A DNA stretch of 61,729 bases from Photobacterium lipolyticum (lineage in GTDB: Bacteria; Pseudomonadota; Gammaproteobacteria; Enterobacterales; Vibrionaceae), in contig NZ_PYMC01000022.1 of NCBI RefSeq assembly GCF_003026475.1, forward strand, positions 1-61,729, read 5' to 3'. Of this stretch, positions 16,047 to 24,763 are shown in pieces. A model generated the notes under the pieces. That model saw only the letters and a list, made by a program, of their open reading frames with translations, did no database searches and was not told the DNA's origin. Position 1 is the stretch's first letter, and every line of letters begins with the position of its first letter. The translations under genes were made by a program, and so were the position numbers.

Positions 16047-18563
16047 TTATTTTTTCAACCTGCCTTCAGGGTTAAAGCGCAACAAACGCAATGCATTCAA
16101 TGTCACCAGTGCCGTTGCCCCGCTATCGGCCAGTACCGCAACCCATAGACCTGTGATGCCCAGCAAAGTCGTTACCAGGAATATACCTTTCAATCCTAAC
16201 GCCAGAACTATATTCTGACGGATGTTTCTGAGCGTGGCACGAGACAACTCAATCATCATCGGAAGTTCCGACAGGCGGTTATGAGTGAGCGCCGCATCTG
16301 CCGTTTCCAGCGCGACGTCTGTTCCGCTGCCCATTGCTATACCAATCGATGCTGTTTTCATTGCCGGGGCATCATTAATACCATCACCGACCATTGCCAC
16401 ATTGGCTTTTTCATTGGCGGTTTGTACTTCTGTTACCTTATCTGCAGGTAATAACCCGGCACGATAATCGATGCCGATTTCCTCGGCGATAGCAGCGGCT
16501 GCCCGGGGGTTGTCACCGGTTAACATCACTGACCTGATCCCCATCTGCTTAAGCTGTTTAATGGTATTAGCTGCATCATCACGCAGGTTATCTCGCCATG
16601 CAATCACACCAATAGCAATGCAATCACGCAGTGCAACAACCAGGGTTTTACCTTCCGTTTCCAGTGACATCACCTGCGCGTGTTGTTCAGCGGTTAATAC
16701 CACTGACTTAGGTAAGCGATCAGCCGCACACAGCAGCAGAGTCTCACCGTCAATCACACCTTGAATGCCGCGTCCGGGCAGTGCTTCACGCTCAGCGGCT
16801 TCAGTAACTATCAATCCACGATCTTCCGCCGCCTTAACAACCGCAACGGCCAACGGGTGCAATGATCCGGCTTCGATTGCTGCTGACTGGCGAAGTAATG
16901 TATCTTCGTTACCATCCCAACAGATCAGATCGGTCATCACGGGTTTACCCTGAGTTAAGGTTCCCGTTTTATCGAATGCAATAGTGCCAATATGCCCGAG
17001 CTGCTCTAACGCAGCACCGCCCTTAATCAAGGCACCACGGCGAGCAGCAGCGGCTAAACCTGATGTAATCGCTGCTGGTGTAGAGATCACTAATGCACAA
17101 GGGCAGGCAATCAGCAATAAGACTAAACCGCGATATATCCACTCATGCCATGATTGGGCAAACAGCACCGGTGGGATCACAATAACCAGTGCCGCAAGCA
17201 CAATCATTGCCGGGGTGTACCAGCGACTGAAGCGGTCTAAAAATCGCTCTAACGGCGCTTTACGTGATTCAGCATCTTCGATTAAGTGAAGAATGCGATC
17301 AATCGCATTATCACCCTGCTCTGAGATAACGGTCAGCCGCACGACCTTATCAGCGACCAGTGAACCCGCCATCACTTTCTCACCCGGCAAGTGTTCGACC
17401 GGTACCGATTCGCCGGTTAAAGCACTTTCATCAAAACTCGCGCTAGTATCGAGCAATTGGGCATCAGCCGACAAGCGTGCTCCCGGCGCAACTTCAATCA
17501 CGTCACCCTTCTTGAGATCTTCCGCTGCTACTCTTTCTTTCGTGCCATCAGGGTGGATCACGGTCGCTTCTTCCGGCACCAAATCCATCAGGGCTTTTAC
17601 CCCGCTGCGGGCACGGGATGATGCATACCCTTCGAGTTGTTCACCGATCAAGAAAAGCAGCAAGACCATGGCTGCTTCTGCGGTTTCGCCTAAATACAGC
17701 GCGCCAATAGCCGCAATACTCATCAGGGTTTCAATCGAGAACGGTGTACCCGATTTGGTCAGATTAACGGCTTTTTTTACGATGGGGAGCAGCCCCAAAA
17801 CTGTCGTCAGTGTAAAGGCAAGCTGACCATAGAATTCTGAACTACGGCTAATTAAGAATGAAACCAGCATCATCACGGCGATGATAATCACCGGCAGGTA
17901 TTGCTTGATGAAACCGGGATTTTCCTGTTCCTTAACCTTTCTACCTGTCACTAATTTAAAACCCGTTTCTAGTGCTTTGGCTTCAACCTCTGCAGCCAGC
18001 GATGCTGATTGGCAGTTTACCACCAGCTTTTCTGTCGCAAACATAACCTTTGCGTGCTCAACACCGACAATATTGAGCAGCGCTTTTTCCAGTTTACGGG
18101 CACAGCTAGGGCAATCCATGCCAAGGATCTTCCAACTTTGGCTGTGACCTAAATTCGATTCAGCTAATTGCTCTTCTGCACGCTGAGGATCTTGATTTTC
18201 TAAAGAGAGAGATGCGGCAGAACAACTATTGGTTGTACAGCAACAATTTTCCGCTGACGGTAGCGATTCTGAATGCACAGGGGGTATGACGGCGGCCGAT
18301 GATGACAACGACAATTTCCCTGACTTAGGCTTATTTAAACCACCGTCAAGGGAAAAGGATAGATTAGTCAACTTGTGACCGGAAGCAGGATCGTCGGAAC
18401 CTGATTCTCCACCGCTTTCACTGTCACTCGACTCAACATAGGTGCTGCTCATACTGCAACACTCTGTTGCCATAGCGGCGACAACCTGTACCGTGCTCGA
18501 TTTAGCTGCGGTTGGTTTTACGGTATGAATATGAGGTTTCTTATTATTACATTGGGCACACAT
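16047..18563 (-). CDS. zntA: Zn/Cd/Pb-translocating P1B-type ATPase with extended Cys-rich N-terminus
   Basis: 838 residues, about 100 longer than E. coli ZntA as I recall. Residues 1-140 are a Ser/Gly/Asp-rich extension with Cys clusters (M-C-A-Q-C, E-C-C-S-M, N-C-C-C-T-T-N-S-C). One heavy-metal-associated domain follows with G-M-D-C-P-S-C-A. The ATPase core then shows T-G-E-S, A-C-P-C-A-L (metal-transport Cys pair), D-K-T-G-T-L-T (phosphorylated Asp), S-L-H-P and G-D-G-I-N-D-A-P. Family: inner-membrane export of soft divalent metals. A strong AAGGAGAA ribosome-binding site precedes the ATG. A MerR-type promoter lies upstream. Confidence 0.9.
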   Translation of the reverse strand: MCAQCNNKKPHIHTVKPTAAKSSTVQVVAAMATECCSMSSTYVESSDSESGGESGSDDPASGHKLTNLSFSLDGGLNKPKSGKLSLSSSAAVIPPVHSESLPSAENCCCTTNSCSAASLSLENQDPQRAEEQLAESNLGHSQSWKILGMDCPSCARKLEKALLNIVGVEHAKVMFATEKLVVNCQSASLAAEVEAKALETGFKLVTGRKVKEQENPGFIKQYLPVIIIAVMMLVSFLISRSSEFYGQLAFTLTTVLGLLPIVKKAVNLTKSGTPFSIETLMSIAAIGALYLGETAEAAMVLLLFLIGEQLEGYASSRARSGVKALMDLVPEEATVIHPDGTKERVAAEDLKKGDVIEVAPGARLSADAQLLDTSASFDESALTGESVPVEHLPGEKVMAGSLVADKVVRLTVISEQGDNAIDRILHLIEDAESRKAPLERFLDRFSRWYTPAMIVLAALVIVIPPVLFAQSWHEWIYRGLVLLLIACPCALVISTPAAITSGLAAAARRGALIKGGAALEQLGHIGTIAFDKTGTLTQGKPVMTDLICWDGNEDTLLRQSAAIEAGSLHPLAVAVVKAAEDRGLIVTEAAEREALPGRGIQGVIDGETLLLCAADRLPKSVVLTAEQHAQVMSLETEGKTLVVALRDCIAIGVIAWRDNLRDDAANTIKQLKQMGIRSVMLTGDNPRAAAAIAEEIGIDYRAGLLPADKVTEVQTANEKANVAMVGDGINDAPAMKTASIGIAMGSGTDVALETADAALTHNRLSELPMMIELSRATLRNIRQNIVLALGLKGIFLVTTLLGITGLWVAVLADSGATALVTLNALRLLRFNPEGRLKK

Positions 18564-18618
18564 TGTGATTCTCCTTGTTTGCTCTTATTACACAATAATG
18601 GGTCTTACCAATGCGATA

Positions 18619-18650
18619 ATTATAAACCTTTGAGTAAGGTCAAAGGTCAA
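18619..18650 (-). promoter_or_regulatory. MerR-type promoter of zntA with 20-bp spacer and 22-bp dyad
   Basis: On the minus strand, -35 TTGACC (18645-18650) and -10 TATAAT (18619-18624) are 20 bp apart, too far for ordinary sigma-70 use. The spacer carries the perfect dyad ACCTTTGA-N6-TCAAAGGT (18626-18647). Overlong spacers with a central dyad are the mark of MerR/ZntR-family activation by DNA distortion. The regulator gene is not in the window. Confidence 0.8.
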
Positions 18651-18712
18651 CAAAAAAACCAAAACAATTTGCTTTGGCTTTTAATGAATATCTAGGGCCG
18701 AACCAGATACCG

Positions 18713-19186
18713 CTATTGTAGTCGTCTGAAAATAACACTGTTATCGAGAATGTCGATCCACGGCTGATAATCGAAGCCCATATCAAATACATACTCGGTG
18801 ATCAGGTTCCGGGCTGAAGTGAGCAATACTTCAGCTTTCCAGGGTTTTTCAAAATAGCTTTCAATCCGAGCCCGGTTAATCGCAGCAATAGTATCTTGGT
18901 GTGTCGCCTGACCGGTTAACAGTACTTTTTTGGTGAACCTGAAACGTGAGTCCTGTGATACTTCCGTTAACAATTCAACCCCGGTTTTACCCGGCATCAC
19001 ATGGTCGGATATCACCAGAGCCACATACTCGCCTTCGGCATCAAGCTCATCCATCAGCTCTAATGCTTCATCCGCCGACTCACAATCTTCAACATGAAAA
19101 TAGTCATTCAGCGGCGCTAAGTCTTTGAGTACGGCACTTAGCACTTCCCTTTGGTCATCAACGCAGATGATATTTAGCTTTTCCAT
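18713..19186 (-). CDS. Single-domain response regulator with conserved C-terminal tail
   Basis: 157 residues. The receiver domain is complete: acidic pair Asp10/Asp11, phospho-acceptor Asp61 in S-D-H-V-M-P-G, Thr91 in L-L-T-G-Q, Lys114 in E-K-P-W. No DNA-binding domain follows; instead a tail of about 30 residues ends in Q-P-W-I-D-I-L-D. The same tail pattern, W-x3-(I/V)-L-D, recurs in the two other receiver domains of this locus (24764 and 26719). It lies 9 bp after the kinase gene in the same direction, so the two form an operon and should be partners. It probably acts by protein-protein contact. Confidence 0.85.
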   Translation of the reverse strand: MEKLNIICVDDQREVLSAVLKDLAPLNDYFHVEDCESADEALELMDELDAEGEYVALVISDHVMPGKTGVELLTEVSQDSRFRFTKKVLLTGQATHQDTIAAINRARIESYFEKPWKAEVLLTSARNLITEYVFDMGFDYQPWIDILDNSVIFRRLQ

Positions 19187-19195
19187 AACCGTCCC

Positions 19196-20521
19196 TTACG
19201 CAATAGGCAGTTTAATTCGAAATTTGGTTTTCTCTGGGTCACTTTTCAGTGCAATCGTACCGCCGTAACTGTTCACAATACGCTGTACGATGGACAAACC
19301 CAGCCCTAAGCCAAACGACAACCCCCCTTTCTTGGTGGTGAAGTTTGGCTGAAAAATTTTTCTCCGTGTTGCTTCATCAATCATCGGGCCATTATTGCTA
19401 ATGGTGATCAGCAACCGATTTTTGGAATAACGGGTGATGATTTCAATCTGCGCCTCAGGCGTTTGCTCCATAGCATCACAGGCATTTTTAATGATATTGA
19501 CCCACACCTGCACCAACTCAGTCGCACTTGCGGTAATCGTGGGTAATACCGCGGGACGCAATACCACATTGACGCGACGTAAGTTGCTCTGCAGCAATGC
19601 CAGTGATTTGTGAATCGTATCGTTCACGTCGATATCCGACTGGCGAGTCTGATCACTGCCCCCCAGCTGTTTCACCGAACGCACGATACTGGCTGCATGC
19701 TTACCAGCAAGCCGCATATCATGCAGATCACGACCTATGTCCCAATACTGCAAAGCATCATCAATAGTAGCCAACCAGGCATCAGGCACATCACCTTGCG
19801 GTAAGGCCCGCGCTAACTGGCGGGCCTGATCGCGAGTGAGGCAATACTTTTCCTGCAACTCTTTTGCCCGCTTTCTCACCTCAGCGGAAGTAGATGACTG
19901 ACCGTCACAGATCCCACGCTCTAAAAACGGTGAAACTTCCGGTCTGTTTTCTTCAAGAAAATGGCAAATTGAGTTTTGGATCCCTTCCGTTTTACTGCTC
20001 AAGACACCAACGGCATTATTCAGTTCATGAGCAATACCCGCAGCCAGCTGACCTAATGTCGTCATTTGCTCAGCAGCATACAGTTTTTGTAGTGCTTTTT
20101 CTTTTTCCAGTGCTTGCAAGCCTGTCAGCATTTGCCGTTGTGCCAGCTCGTGAACCATCACCGGCATGAACTGCTCGATCAGCGATCCATACTTCTCTGG
20201 CTCGGCCGCCTGGGTATTTAAATCAATCCAGGCGATCTCACTGTCTTTTTCCGCAATCACCGTGGTTGAGGCCACCAGCGTCTGAGCAAAATAACTGTGC
20301 ACGCCAAAATACATGCCTTGTTCGACCCGAAACACTTTCGCCGTTAAGCCACTATTTTCATTGTACAGGTAACCCGACAACTCACCCTTTTTAACCCAAT
20401 ACAACCTGTCGTTAAAGCCATCCTGCTTTAACACCTGAGTGTTCGCACTGACCGATATTGTGCGCGTGCGATCCTGAAAATAAACATCGACAATGCGCTG
20501 TAATGCTTTCGGTTGATGCAT
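19196..20521 (-). CDS. Histidine kinase with N-terminal cNMP-binding-like domain
   Basis: 441 residues. Residues 1-125 look like a CAP-type cyclic-nucleotide-binding beta-roll. After a coiled coil (133-155) comes G-Q-L-A-A-G-I-A-H-E-L-N-N with the phospho-acceptor His165. About 100 residues separate this from the second dimerisation helix (272-286), much more than usual; the segment includes S-T-S-A-E-V-R-K-R-A-K. The HATPase domain has N-I-I-K-N-A (N box) and G-L-G-L-G-L-S (G2). Its G1 box reads N-N-G-P-M where D-N-G-x-G is normal. No membrane segment, so cytoplasmic. The kinase at 24764 is a paralogue. Confidence 0.85.
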   Translation of the reverse strand: MHQPKALQRIVDVYFQDRTRTISVSANTQVLKQDGFNDRLYWVKKGELSGYLYNENSGLTAKVFRVEQGMYFGVHSYFAQTLVASTTVIAEKDSEIAWIDLNTQAAEPEKYGSLIEQFMPVMVHELAQRQMLTGLQALEKEKALQKLYAAEQMTTLGQLAAGIAHELNNAVGVLSSKTEGIQNSICHFLEENRPEVSPFLERGICDGQSSTSAEVRKRAKELQEKYCLTRDQARQLARALPQGDVPDAWLATIDDALQYWDIGRDLHDMRLAGKHAASIVRSVKQLGGSDQTRQSDIDVNDTIHKSLALLQSNLRRVNVVLRPAVLPTITASATELVQVWVNIIKNACDAMEQTPEAQIEIITRYSKNRLLITISNNGPMIDEATRRKIFQPNFTTKKGGLSFGLGLGLSIVQRIVNSYGGTIALKSDPEKTKFRIKLPIA

Positions 20522-20554
20522 GAATACGCCTTTTCGTTCCTTAAAGTCGGGGAT

Positions 20555-20624
20555 CTAGTGCCTAGATACTAGGTTCTAGTCTCTAGGTACTCGCTACTCG
20601 CTACTCGCTACTCGACCCTCGCCT
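20555..20624. repeat. Degenerate heptamer array, ten 7-bp units of CT(A/C)GNNN
   Basis: Read from 20555 in steps of seven: CTAGTGC, CTAGATA, CTAGGTT, CTAGTCT, CTAGGTA, CTCGCTA three times, CTCGACC, CTCGCCT. The first four bases of each unit are fixed as CTAG or CTCG while the last three vary. It lies between the DASS transporter gene and the kinase gene, which are transcribed in the same direction through it. Confidence 0.85.
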
Positions 20625-20628
20625 CTCC

Positions 20629-22044
20629 TTAGATATGATCAATTAAATGCAGCAACCAAATCATCGCAAAGCTTAAGATCACACCGACCACACCAACAAC
20701 TACCCCAATACGTGCCATCTGGCTACTCTGAACATGGCCGGTAGCATGTGCCAGCGCATTCGGTGGAGTACTGATGGGTAACGACATTCCCAGTGAAGCG
20801 GCAAAAGTCACGACCAGGATCAGGGTAATTTCGCCACCTAATGGCACCAATGAACTCATCGATGTGCCCAAAGCAGCCATAATTGGCATCAGCAAGTTTG
20901 CTGTTGCGGTATGAGACATGAAATTCGCCATCAATAAACACAGTAACGCTGCACCCGCCAGCACCACGTAAGGTGAGAAGCTATCAAACGGAATACTATG
21001 TACCATCAAGCGTGCAAGACCGGTCCGATCGAGTGCCAGACCCAGAGCAATACCACCCGACACCAGCCAGAGTACATCCCATGAAATTTTCTTTAAGTCT
21101 TCCTTGTTGATAATGCCGGTCAGTGAAAATACCGCAACAGGGATCAATGCGACGGTGTATGAATTCATGCCATGGGACGAGCCCATCAGCCACAACAAAA
21201 TGGTCAAACCAAAGGTGATATACACTGTGATCGCTTTAGGTGTTTTCAGGAACTTTCCTTTAATGGTCAGTTCAATTTTTTCCTGCGAGGCCGGGTACAA
21301 AAAGTTTATCAGTACCCATGCAAACACCAGCATGATCGCGACAAATGGCACACCAAAGAACATCCATTCACCGAAAGTGATCATGTTCTCTTCACTCAGG
21401 TATTTCAGCGCAATCGCATTTGGCGGCGTACCGATCGGTGTACCAATACCACCAATGTTCGCCGCAACGGGTACACACAAAGCGAACGCGATCTTACCCG
21501 GATCTTTATTACCAAACAGAGCAATAACTGGTGCCAGAATAGACAGCATCATCGCCGTGGTGGCGGTGTTCGACATAAACATTGAGAAAATTGCGGTGAT
21601 CAGCATCAAACCAAACATCACATACTTCGGCTGAGTCCCGAAAGGCTTTAGCAGTACACGAGCTAAATTGACATCTAAACGGTATTTCGTTGCTGCCATC
21701 GCCAGGAAGAAACCACCTAAGAACAGCATGATGATTGGGCTGGCGAACGTAGCCATGATGTCGCTGTAAACCAGCAAATCACCAAAGTGCTCTTGTCCTT
21801 CAGCTTGCCGGAACAAATAAAGCCCTTTATCTGATAGCAACAATAATTCTAAAACGATGATGACCACAGAAGTAGCATAAATTGGAATGGGCTCAAGAAC
21901 CCAGCACAAAGCCGCCAGCAAGAAGATTGCAATAACCCGTTGCTGGACAATTGTCAGCCCCTCAACAGGAAATGCGGTTGCCGGCAACAAAAGAATCAAA
22001 AGCGGGATCAGAATAGGTACGATATACCTGATATATTGACGCAT
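20629..22044 (-). CDS. DASS/SLC13-family sodium:anion symporter
   Basis: 471 residues with 11-13 predicted membrane segments. Two inverted-repeat motifs define the family: G-G-I-G-T-P-I-G-T-P-P-N in the first half and L-P-I-S-T-P-P-N-A in the second. These form the substrate and sodium sites. Family members carry di- and tricarboxylates such as succinate, malate or citrate, and some carry sulfate; the substrate cannot be fixed from sequence alone. The gene lies directly upstream of the kinase/regulator pair in the same direction, about 105 bp apart, so it may be co-transcribed with them. Confidence 0.87.
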   Translation of the reverse strand: MRQYIRYIVPILIPLLILLLPATAFPVEGLTIVQQRVIAIFLLAALCWVLEPIPIYATSVVIIVLELLLLSDKGLYLFRQAEGQEHFGDLLVYSDIMATFASPIIMLFLGGFFLAMAATKYRLDVNLARVLLKPFGTQPKYVMFGLMLITAIFSMFMSNTATTAMMLSILAPVIALFGNKDPGKIAFALCVPVAANIGGIGTPIGTPPNAIALKYLSEENMITFGEWMFFGVPFVAIMLVFAWVLINFLYPASQEKIELTIKGKFLKTPKAITVYITFGLTILLWLMGSSHGMNSYTVALIPVAVFSLTGIINKEDLKKISWDVLWLVSGGIALGLALDRTGLARLMVHSIPFDSFSPYVVLAGAALLCLLMANFMSHTATANLLMPIMAALGTSMSSLVPLGGEITLILVVTFAASLGMSLPISTPPNALAHATGHVQSSQMARIGVVVGVVGVILSFAMIWLLHLIDHI

Positions 22045-22187
22045 AATGGTGTTATTCCCTTAAAACAAAATGTAAAAACGTCACTCATAATCTCTGCGTT
22101 CATTCCTTTTTTTCTTGCTTATACATTGGAATAACCAGCAGTGATTTATCGCCCGTGCGAACCTCCGTTCATCGTCGTGCGAATGAT

Positions 22188-22245
22188 ATATAACCAAACC
22201 ACTTCAAGTTGTATTAACACCGCATATTGAAGTGGTTTGGGTATA
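22188..22245. repeat. Dispersed Vibrionaceae palindrome
   Basis: Arms TATAACCAAACCACTTCAA and TTGAAGTGGTTTGGGTATA flank about 20 bp. It is a near-complete copy of the family exemplified at 53847-53904. Confidence 0.85.
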
Positions 22246-22520
22246 AATCTTTGACGTTAATCATTCTGCTTCTTAATCCGCTTTATTTCACCCTTTCAGA
22301 TCAATAATTTTGTTAAATATGAAAGGCTTTTGATCTACGTCTCTCATTCCAAACCATCTGTAAGACAGATAGTTATTGCAAGATAAGTTAAATCGCGACT
22401 TTAATCACAATAAATTTGAAATATGACTTATATTCAAGGTCTAAAACTTATTTGTCATACTTATAAGGCTAAATAAAAATGTCGTCGACTTTCGCTCTTG
22501 CTGCAAACATCTGAAATTAT

Positions 22521-22564
22521 CGATACCCAAGCCACCTTAAGATGCAGAGGTAGTTTGGATATAT
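22521..22564. repeat. Short, decayed copy of the Vibrionaceae palindrome
   Basis: GATACCCAAGCCACCTTAAG at the left and GAGGTAGTTTGGATATAT at the right are recognisable but imperfect arms. Confidence 0.6.
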
Positions 22565-22571
22565 ATTCAAC

Positions 22572-22594
22572 AAAAAAGGCGCCAATGCGCCTTT
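22572..22594 (-). terminator. Terminator of the CBS-domain gene
   Basis: Stem AAAGGCGC/GCGCCTTT with loop CAAT. On the minus strand it is followed by TTTTTTG. Confidence 0.8.
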
Positions 22595-22621
22595 CTTCAA
22601 TAAAATAAGTTGATGTTAAAG

Positions 22622-23044
22622 TCATACGGGGTGTTTAAAACACGCGCCAATCTGAGTACTGATGGCCGTTAACACATCACGTCGGGTGATCACACCCACC
22701 AATTTTCCATTCTTTGGATCGACGACCGGATAAATTTTAGGCTTCTGAGCCGACATGATTTCTGCCAGCTCAATGATTGAGTCTTCAGGAGACACCGTCA
22801 GAACATCAGAACGCATACAATCTTGCACATTGTCTGTGTCCTGGCAGTAATACCCCACTTTCAGTAACTTGTGGATCATGTCTTGTTCCGACAAAAATCC
22901 CACGACTTTCTTTTGCTCATCAACAACCGGACCGCCAATTTGTTTTGATGTTAATAGCTTATCCAATGCAACAGATAACGACATTTTCGGGTCAAATGTT
23001 ACTGGCTGCAACTTCATATAATCTTTTACTTTTAACGATTCCAT
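22622..23044 (-). CDS. CBS-domain pair protein
   Basis: 140 residues made of two CBS motifs (about 10-60 and 75-130), the usual Bateman module that binds adenine nucleotides. Hallmarks are G-G-P-V-V-D, V-V-G-F-L-S-E-Q-D and the repeat P-V-V-D with L-V-G-V-I-T-R-R-D. No enzymatic domain is attached, so it is likely a small energy-sensing or regulatory protein. It is a single gene with its own terminator. Confidence 0.85.
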   Translation of the reverse strand: MESLKVKDYMKLQPVTFDPKMSLSVALDKLLTSKQIGGPVVDEQKKVVGFLSEQDMIHKLLKVGYYCQDTDNVQDCMRSDVLTVSPEDSIIELAEIMSAQKPKIYPVVDPKNGKLVGVITRRDVLTAISTQIGACFKHPV

Positions 23045-23227
23045 GTATCCCCCAGAACCTATTGTTAATGCCGGATAAACAGGCTACGAGCTTTTTTTAT
23101 GGCAAAATACCTGTCTTCGTTAAATTAAGTGTCGTCTATTTCTTTAAAATTACTAAATGGAAATAATCAATTTCATCAATAGGTATAACTGATTAAAGGT
23201 AAGCCGATATAAACCACTATAAAAATG

Positions 23228-24535
23228 CTACATAAACAACATTAACAGCATGGCCAGCGGTAATTGTTCACCCGATGCCAAGACGATCTGGTCCCCGTCA
23301 ATTTGCAGTTGCATTTTGTACTGACCGCTTTCCTTCACAACCACACCGCCTTGCTCCATCATTGCCGCTTTTTCAGACAAAATAGGATCTTCATCGACAA
23401 TTGCCTGTGGCAGGATCAGGTTAATCTGCCCGGATAACTTATCTGTAATTTGCGCGATATTTTCCGACGCGCGGGCAATCCCCGGTGCGATCACCACATT
23501 GATGTTACTTTTCACATCGCCTTGCGGTGTCGTTACACTTAAATCTTCAAGATTAAACGTCAGCCCTTTAGCCACCAACAGATCAAGTGCTAATGAGGCT
23601 TCTTTAGCCTGCTCGGCCGTCATTTGATCGTCAAGCTCATCAGCCATGTCACCCAAGCGACTAATTGCACGATAGTTCAGATCAGCGAATGCCATTTTGA
23701 AGTTGAAATTACTGAACTCTTCACCATCAAGCGATATTATTTTAGCAATAGTCACCGTATTCAGATTAGTGAGATGTTGTTCTGCAATATCAGATGCCGG
23801 ATCGGGTTGGGTCAGGGTATTGCTCATTGCCAGCGTTACATCCTCAACATCGACGCTCTTATCATTGACCTGATCAATAAAGCTCACGCTGTTAAGGCTG
23901 AAATTCTGACTGCCAATCCAGAACTGGCCATCTAATACGCCTTTACCGCCCCCGACAAACCCTTTCATAACCATAGCTTCATCAGCCAAGGTGATAATCT
24001 TGGCTTCAGGTAAACGATACCGGAATTCACTCGCACCTTCCGCATCAACCGTGCCTTCCATTACAAAAGCCTTGATATCTGCTTTGGTTCCGGTTTCTTC
24101 CATGTAAGAAACCGGGTTAATGGTGATGTTAAAGTCTGTTTTGCGGGTCAATGCCGTCGATGTGGTAAAGGTGATCGGTGCGACGCCGTCCCCCCATAGA
24201 TCGTTGGCAATCGGTTGAAACGCTTCATCCAACACCAGAGAACTGACAGAGCTTACCCCAAACAGGCCATGTTTCACCTTATGTTCAATGTACCAGACGG
24301 TTGGTAAACCCTCATCTTCAAAAATCGCCTTAAAGGCATCTTTAATCTCTATCCGAGATACCGCATCAGAAGATAAGTAACCACGATCATAATTGGCATT
24401 GGTAATGCTTACGTAAGGGCTATCATATTTTCCAACAGTATCGAGATATATCCGCTCTCCTACCTGACCTGTCGCAAATGGCCAGCACAGTGCAATAACA
24501 ACTGCACCACCAGCCGCAGCTACTTTCTTCAGCAT
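23228..24535 (-). CDS. YdgA-family (DUF945) protein
   Basis: 435 residues with an N-terminal signal anchor at about 5-22. The remainder is beta-rich with an A-D-E-L-D-D-Q-M-T-A-E-Q-A helical segment near 295, a pattern typical of DUF945/YdgA. The family is widespread in gammaproteobacteria and of unknown function, probably periplasmic. It is a single gene diverging from the kinase gene at 24764, with a palindromic repeat in between. Confidence 0.75.
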   Translation of the reverse strand: MLKKVAAAGGAVVIALCWPFATGQVGERIYLDTVGKYDSPYVSITNANYDRGYLSSDAVSRIEIKDAFKAIFEDEGLPTVWYIEHKVKHGLFGVSSVSSLVLDEAFQPIANDLWGDGVAPITFTTSTALTRKTDFNITINPVSYMEETGTKADIKAFVMEGTVDAEGASEFRYRLPEAKIITLADEAMVMKGFVGGGKGVLDGQFWIGSQNFSLNSVSFIDQVNDKSVDVEDVTLAMSNTLTQPDPASDIAEQHLTNLNTVTIAKIISLDGEEFSNFNFKMAFADLNYRAISRLGDMADELDDQMTAEQAKEASLALDLLVAKGLTFNLEDLSVTTPQGDVKSNINVVIAPGIARASENIAQITDKLSGQINLILPQAIVDEDPILSEKAAMMEQGGVVVKESGQYKMQLQIDGDQIVLASGEQLPLAMLLMLFM

Positions 24536-24567
24536 GTCATATCCTGATTTAAAAATTTAAGTGAATG

Positions 24568-24624
24568 TGTACCCAAGCTAGCGAAATATGCCGTATCAAG
24601 CATCTTGCGCTAGCTTAGGTATAG
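24568..24624. repeat. Palindromic repeat, divergent variant
   Basis: GTACCCAAGCTAGCG and CGCTAGCTTAGGTATA are inverted arms. They share the outer ACCCAAG/CTTAGGTAT of the main family but have a different inner sequence. Confidence 0.7.
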
Positions 24625-24763
24625 TCTATTACAACTGGGAATATTCCTCTATTGATCAATCACTAATGAAACGCTTCTTTACAGGTTTGTAATCAGCGTC
24701 TCAGTCCTTTTCGGTGAATTATCATACACTCTCAGCAATGATATTTTTTATAGGGATGTGTGG

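Larger units (their letters stand above)
22045..22621. other. 577-bp intergenic region with two palindromic repeats
   Basis: Contains the DASS promoter region, palindrome copies at 22188-22245 and 22521-22564, and the terminator of the CBS gene. I see no gene. Confidence 0.6.

Noticed and set aside
4427..20624. Heptamer arrays as CRISPR repeats
   Set aside because: Units are 7 bp and contiguous with no spacers, so they cannot be CRISPR.
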